Source: JAQUGA01 sp964521105
GTDB lineage: Bacteria; Bacteroidota; Bacteroidia; Bacteroidales; WCHB1-69
DNA: 39,424 nt
Direction: 5' to 3'
Assembly (NCBI GenBank): GCA_964521105.1
Contig: CAZFPO010000018.1
Coordinates: forward strand, 1-39,424
Shown: positions 35,419-39,424 of the stretch, piece after piece
Numbering within the stretch: the first letter of the stretch is position 1
Layout of the letters: every line of letters begins with the position of its first letter
Position numbers and translations under genes: made by a program
The notes under the pieces: generated by a model
Told to the model about the DNA's origin: nothing
The model's input: only the letters and a program-made list of their open reading frames with translations
Database searches by the model: none

Positions 35419-35426
35419 CAAATTTA
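35419..35426 (-). promoter_or_regulatory. Possible -7 element for sufB
   Basis: TAAATTTG on the minus strand fits TAnnTTTG and lies 34 bases before the sufB start codon. No TTG is found at the expected distance upstream, so confidence is low. Confidence 0.3.
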
Positions 35427-35881
35427 TAAATTAATAAACTCAGTATCTAAAATAAATACCTTTTAATTAATAAATTTTGTTGATTAAACAAACAACTAAA
35501 TTGTGGTTTTGTTTAGCTTTATCATTAGAACTACCCATTAGAATTTGTTTAAACCCATAATAAGGAAAAATGGAGGTGAGTAGCACCGAACTATCGAATA
35601 AAACAAGAATTTGGTTTTTTATCACATGCTTCTACAATAGAACGGTGCGATGCACCTTAGGTTGAATCGTATCATTTTTTCTGTCATTTAACCAGAATCA
35701 GTGAACAAATTGCTGAAATGAATAAATATTTCCATATCAAGTTGTTGAGATGATTTAAAACGAACATTTATTTTGGTTTAAGCTGCTCTTTCAGAGCGAA
35801 GTTTACTCCTTATATCTTCAGCCCAGAAGCCATGCTTCTGGTTTAAGTAAATTCAGGCTTTCAGCCTGATAAATTTTTTCA

Positions 35882-35944
35882 TCAGCAGAGTCTCCGAACG
35901 AGACACTGTTGTTTAACACATAATCAGCGATAGCTTCGCTGAAA
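35882..35944. repeat. 63-bp direct repeat, copy 1
   Basis: Identical base for base to 36115-36177. It contains two hairpins: gtctc-cgaac-gagac (35890-35904) and tcagcga-tagct-tcgctga (35924-35942). Confidence 0.95.
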
Positions 35945-36114
35945 TTACAAATTTTTCATTTTACCCTTTTATTCACTGAAGGGAAATGAAAAATTTTTAA
36001 ATGAATGCAAAAAAAGCCAATTTCACCCCCCTGCCTCTAATGAGAACATGTTTTTTACGGAGCAAGAAAATGAAACTTTACAAATTTTAAATCAAAACTC
36101 CCTATATTTTTTTT

Positions 36115-36177
36115 TCAGCAGAGTCTCCGAACGAGACACTGTTGTTTAACACATAATCAGCGATAGCTTCGCTGAAA
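36115..36177. repeat. 63-bp direct repeat, copy 2
   Basis: Identical to 35882-35944, 233 bp downstream, with the same two internal hairpins. The copies flank a 170-bp segment that itself folds into a stem-loop. Confidence 0.95.
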
Positions 36178-36180
36178 CGA

Positions 36181-36265
36181 TTATGCCGATTTAAATAATA
36201 ATATAGTCCAATTTCTCCGTCTTTTTGGTGGATCAATCTAATATTTATTATTAATATCGGCATAA
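36181..36265. repeat. Long inverted repeat next to the 63-bp repeat
   Basis: Arms 36181-36206 and 36238-36265 pair with perfect ends (ttatgccgat / atcggcataa) and an imperfect AT-rich interior, around a 31-base loop. It begins four bases after the second 63-bp block. Confidence 0.75.
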
Positions 36266-36518
36266 AACAAATTAGAATTTGTATTGCTTCATTGGTTTAT
36301 ATGCAAATTCAATTTAGTATTGCCATCATTTACAAATTTTTTTGGATAATTTGTTAATTTATTTGATAATTAAAAAATATTTACTTTATTTGTATTACAA
36401 TATTATTAGTTCATAACCTATGTGAAAAATAATATTGCAAGCATCTTATTAACAGATTACTAAGTCTATTTTTGATAAATTTTAAATTAAAAATGGGACT
36501 GAAAGGGCGAAGCTATAA

Positions 36519-36553
36519 AGAGTTTAGAGTTTAGAGTTTAGAGTTCAGAGTTT
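36519..36553. repeat. Heptamer tandem repeat (agagttt)5
   Basis: Five 7-bp units, the fourth ending in ttc. They directly precede the four-helix-bundle gene, and similar agagtt/aaagttt words follow it (36925-36990). Confidence 0.9.
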
Positions 36554-36572
36554 GAAAGTTAAAAGTTTGTTT

Positions 36573-36947
36573 ATGGGAAAGAGTATTATATATAACAAAA
36601 GTTTTGGGTTTGCAATTAAAATTGTGGAGACCTATAAGTACTTAAATAACGAAAAGCACGAGTTTGTGATGTCGAAGCAATTATTAAAATGTGGTACGTC
36701 AATTGGTGCGAATGTTTCGGAAGCATCTAAAGGACAATCGGATAAGGATTTTGTTTCTAAAATGTCAATTGCATTAAAAGAAGCTAATGAGTGTTTGTTT
36801 TGGATTGATTTACTTTCAGCTACTTATTTTTTAACTTCGGAAAAGGCAGATGAACTTTCGGTTGATTGTAAAGAAATTCTGAAAATTTTATCTTCTATAA
36901 TATTAACAATGAAAAACAGGATTTCAGATAAGAGTTTTAAGAGTTAA
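36573..36947 (+). CDS. Four-helix bundle protein (23S rRNA intervening-sequence / Avd-like family)
   Basis: 124 residues from ATG 36573. A TTG at 36552 would extend it by seven residues into the heptamer repeat, so I prefer the ATG. The family pattern is clear: NKSFGFAIKIVETYKYL, QLLKCGTSIGANVSEASKGQSDKDFVSKMSIALKEANECLFWIDLL, then a fourth helix. Members form pentameric bundles; one branch is the Avd helper of diversity-generating retroelements, others occur in rRNA intervening sequences or alone. No reverse transcriptase is in the window, so the role is unknown. Low-complexity agagtt repeats lie on both sides. Confidence 0.85.
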   Translation: MGKSIIYNKSFGFAIKIVETYKYLNNEKHEFVMSKQLLKCGTSIGANVSEASKGQSDKDFVSKMSIALKEANECLFWIDLLSATYFLTSEKADELSVDCKEILKILSSIILTMKNRISDKSFKS

Positions 36948-37084
36948 GAGTTTGAAATTAAAAGTTAAAAAGTTTGAAAGTTTGAAGTTTATAAAGTGAG
37001 ATGTGTCACCCCTTTGGGGGTTAGGGTAGCGATGGGAGAGTTTAGAGTTTTGGTGGTTGGTAATTGAGATTTCCATAGTAAATT

Positions 37085-38497
37085 ATGATAAAAGCGGAAT
37101 ATATTTTACATAGAAATCAGGAGCGGATAAAGCTGGTTTTTGGTTTTGATGATGCTATAAAAGCTAAAGTACGAAGTATTGTGGGTTCGGCATGGAGTCA
37201 GACCAACAAGGCTTGGTTGGTTCCAAATAATGCAGAAACAAGGGTTCAGTTAAAGATGTTGTTCCCTGAATTGGTATTGCCACTCATCGACAAAGAAACT
37301 CCAAAAGATGCTGGGGTTGATGTTTCTGAAAATAGTGAGTTTGTTTTTTATAAAAACGAATATTCGATGCGAAATAAAATTCGTATTTTGGTGAATTATA
37401 AACATATACGAATAAAATGTCCGAAAAACGACAAAGATCTTCAGTTTTTTAAAAGTATAAAATATTGCTATTGGCGACCCGAAGGTTTTTATTGGGAAAT
37501 GCCCAATAGTGAGGATAATTATGAAATGGTAAACATCTATTTTGGCGATAGGATTGATAGTTTTGAAGTAGACGACTCTGTGCCTGTTCGCAAAAAAGCC
37601 GAGATAAAACCATTTGTTTTTGATTTAAAAAACAAAATCATTGAAGCAGAAGGGATTAAACAAATAAATGATTTAATCATAATGTTTCGCAAGTGGATGG
37701 AACATAAACGCTACGGAGAATCTACCATCAATACTTATAGTGAAATTGTGCGTATATTTTTAAAATTTACCCATCCAAAGCCTCCTCATGAGGTAGATGC
37801 TGATGATATGGTTTGTTTTGTGAATGATTACATTATACCAAATAAATTGAGTTATTCGTATCAAAATCAGGCGATTAATGGAGCTAAAATATTTTTCAGA
37901 GAAGTGATAAAGAGTAGATTAGATGTAGAAAAATTTGAGCGTCCCCGCAGGGAACATAAATTGCCAAATGTATTGAGTAAGGAGGAGGTTAAAGCTATTT
38001 TAAACAGTTTAACTAATGTAAAACACAAATCGATGTTGAGTTTGATATATGCCTGCGGATTGCGTCGAAGCGAATTGCTTAATTTAAAGACAACCAGCGT
38101 GGACTCGAAGCGAGGAGTTTTATATATTTTAAATTCTAAGGGGAAAAAAGATAGAGTTATTCCAATATCGGAAAAAACAGTTGAGATGTTGCGAGATTAT
38201 TATAAAAAATATAGACCTAAAAACTGGTTGTTTGAGGGACAACAAGCAGGAGAGCAATACAGTGAAACTAGTTTGCAAAAAGTTTTGAAGTTGGCATTGG
38301 TAGAAGCAAAAATAAAGAAACCTGTTACCCTTCATTGGTTGCGCCATTCGTATGCTACTCATTTGCTCGAAAGTGGCACCGATTTAAGATTTATACAAGA
38401 GTTGTTGGGACACAAAAGCTCGAAAACAACCGAGATATATACTCATGTAAGCACCAAGAGTTTACAGAAGATAAAATCGCCATTTGACGATTTATAA
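37085..38497 (+). CDS. Tyrosine recombinase with N-terminal extension
   Basis: 470 residues. The catalytic domain has all expected residues: Arg327 (YACGLRRSELLNL), a lysine near 352 (SKGKKDRVIPI), His417 and Arg420 (HWLRHSYATHLL), His443 (LLGHKSSKTTEIY) and Tyr452. A SAM-like core-binding domain (about 190-285) precedes it. The first 180 residues are extra compared with XerC/D and contain two related units, each ending in a W-rich phrase (SAWSQTNKAWLVP, CYWRPEGFYWEMP) that recall HARP-like DNA-binding domains. Such integrases occur widely in Bacteroidota chromosomes, often alone. It cuts and rejoins DNA; its sites are unknown, but the repeats upstream are candidates. Confidence 0.92.
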   Translation: MIKAEYILHRNQERIKLVFGFDDAIKAKVRSIVGSAWSQTNKAWLVPNNAETRVQLKMLFPELVLPLIDKETPKDAGVDVSENSEFVFYKNEYSMRNKIRILVNYKHIRIKCPKNDKDLQFFKSIKYCYWRPEGFYWEMPNSEDNYEMVNIYFGDRIDSFEVDDSVPVRKKAEIKPFVFDLKNKIIEAEGIKQINDLIIMFRKWMEHKRYGESTINTYSEIVRIFLKFTHPKPPHEVDADDMVCFVNDYIIPNKLSYSYQNQAINGAKIFFREVIKSRLDVEKFERPRREHKLPNVLSKEEVKAILNSLTNVKHKSMLSLIYACGLRRSELLNLKTTSVDSKRGVLYILNSKGKKDRVIPISEKTVEMLRDYYKKYRPKNWLFEGQQAGEQYSETSLQKVLKLALVEAKIKKPVTLHWLRHSYATHLLESGTDLRFIQELLGHKSSKTTEIYTHVSTKSLQKIKSPFDDL

Positions 38498-38563
38498 AAA
38501 TTTGATTAATGTTTTTTTAAATACGGCTTATAATTCAGAAAAGAACCACTAAACCATTGCAAA

Positions 38564-39157
38564 ATGAGAATTTTAATAAAAACAAAAATAATGTCAGCGT
38601 TAAAAAACAAGCTCTATTTAGTATTTTTAATTTTCTTTTCGACAACCGTTATTGCTCAGGATACAATAAATAGCACCTTTAAATGGGGTATTGAATATGA
38701 TTTGATGGCACCCAGAATAGGAGCTTGGAATAGTGTAAACATAAACGGATATATTGGTAAAGGTTACTTGAAGTATTCATTAATTTTTGCTCATATAAAC
38801 ATTTCCAATAAACACTTAACCGATGAGTCATTTACGAAAGATAATCTTAATGCTTTTGGATACAGATTTGAAGTATTTTCCCGAAAATAAATGAAAAGAT
38901 TGAGCACTGGGTTAATACTGATTTATAGTATGCATGAAGTTACCACAGTAACAAATAATCAAGATGGACATTTTAATACATTTATTATTGGAGTACCGTT
39001 TGGGTATACATGGGTATTATGGAATCATTTAACCATAAATCCGAATATAAGTGTTTTAATACCATTAACGAATAGAACTGTTAAAATTGGAATAGATGAG
39101 GTGCAACAGGCGCCATGGGGACTTGAGCCAGGCATAAGGATTGGATATAGATTTTAA
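38564..39157 (+). pseudogene. Exported beta-barrel-like protein split by an in-frame stop
   Basis: Two open frames, 38564-38890 and 38891-39157, lie end to end in the same reading frame, separated only by TAA at 38888-38890. Read together they give about 197 residues. A signal peptide (best from the ATG at 38591: MSALKNKLYLVFLIFF, then AQ) is followed by alternating beta-strand-like sequence (KWGIEYDLMAPRIG, LKYSLIFAHINISN, FGYRFEVFS, FNTFIIGVPFGYTWVLW, PGIRIGYRF ending in aromatic Phe, as outer membrane barrels do). The simplest reading is a point mutation to stop, or a base-calling error. The family was not recognised. It lies 66 bp after the recombinase. Confidence 0.7.
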
Positions 39158-39424
39158 GCAAGTTTATTTTACATAAATAGGAAGAATAGGAGTTCGGTTT
39201 TCATTATTTTTTTGAAACATAAAAAATCAAGAAACAGACGATTAGCATTTAATTTGGGAAGGAATTGAATAAAAAAAATTAAATATGAAATTTTATATTA
39301 AAAAAAAATTATATTTGCTTAAAAATAAAGTGCATCATGATAGGACTTAAAAGTAAACAAACCCTTCCATTTTGGATGTATATGTGTACCTTTGGGGTTG
39401 AAAAGGTGTTCTTATAAAAGCGTT
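39158..39424. other. Noncoding end of window
   Basis: 267 bp without a recognisable gene. TATATTTG at 39310-39317 resembles a -7 box, but no -33 partner is seen. Only very short frames (up to 26 codons) occur. Confidence 0.5.

Larger units (their letters stand above)
35386..36518. other. Palindrome-rich noncoding island
   Basis: No gene is seen. It contains an inverted copy (35571-35601) of 7985-8016 and hairpins at 35644-35656 (ggtgc-gat-gcacc), 35785-35797 (gctct-ttc-agagc), 35823-35841 (ccagaagc-cat-gcttctgg) and 35853-35869 (tcaggct-ttc-agcctga). It also holds two identical 63-bp blocks, a stem-loop at 35949-35996 (aaatttttcatttt / gaaaaattt) and a long inverted repeat at 36181-36265. 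Candidate roles are a decayed or non-autonomous mobile element, recombination sites, or structured RNA. Confidence 0.75.

Noticed and set aside
35570..36265. CRISPR array
   Set aside because: The repeats are not regularly spaced, there are only two exact copies, and no cas genes are present.
36573..36947. Avd component of a diversity-generating retroelement
   Set aside because: No reverse transcriptase, template repeat or variable repeat is visible; only the helical-bundle family match remains.
37085..38497. Integron integrase with the upstream hairpins as attC sites
   Set aside because: The upstream palindromes lack the GTTRRRY-type attC arms and no gene cassettes are seen; the N-terminal extension is also unlike IntI.

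Overview
The window looks like a chromosomal scaffold from a member of the Bacteroidota, most likely Bacteroidales-like. The evidence is an AT-rich composition, an LpxC-FabZ fusion, PorX and GldD of the type IX secretion/gliding machinery, a C10 peptidase with a type IX sorting tail, promoters of the TTG-N20-TAnnTTTG kind, and no obvious Shine-Dalgarno sequences. It is probably a draft or metagenome assembly. Three runs of exactly 100 N are present. Two of them (29005-29104 and 33727-33826) are flanked by identical 55-bp sequences, as expected for two contig ends overlapping by one k-mer. The third (18221-18320, in alanine dehydrogenase) has no such overlap and hides real missing sequence.

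Layout. 1-467: repeat-rich noncoding DNA. 468-6547: a six-gene export operon (TolC-like protein, HlyD-like lipoprotein, two ABC ATPases, two ABC-2 permeases) resembling YbhGFSR with the fused ATPase split in two. 6631-7623: pta with a recognisable promoter. 7624-8146: noncoding DNA with palindromic repeats and a broken copy of the 3' end of the next gene. 8147-9019: a secreted SUMF1-fold protein. 9098-10978: a small ABC-2 exporter operon like yxlEFG. 11024-15611 (minus strand): HD phosphohydrolase, lpxD, lpxC/fabZ, lpxA, the lipid A block. 15727-22511: a tightly packed plus-strand run of porX, tsaE, ald, a secreted alpha/beta hydrolase, a C10 peptidase and gldD. 22991-25738: a pair of exported repeat proteins (duplicated ricin-type domain; WG repeats). 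26609-25899 and 27390-26599 (minus): anti-sigma and sigma factor, divergent from a secreted TPR-CHAT protease at 27581-30636. 30768-35385 (minus): sufB, sufC, sufD and a lipoprotein. 35386-36572: a palindrome-rich noncoding island. 36573-38497: a four-helix-bundle protein and a tyrosine recombinase. 38564-39157: an exported protein interrupted by one in-frame stop.

How the genes fit together. Much of the window serves the cell envelope: lipid A synthesis, export pumps, the type IX regulator PorX with a type IX cargo and GldD in the same run, and several exported proteins. The most system-like unit is the sigma/anti-sigma pair beside a periplasmic TPR-CHAT protease that retains a His/Cys dyad, next to secreted ricin-like and WG-repeat proteins. 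The most unusual DNA is the set of dispersed short palindromes, many with three-base loops, found at 1-430, 7630-8100 and 35570-36270; the last block lies directly upstream of the recombinase region.
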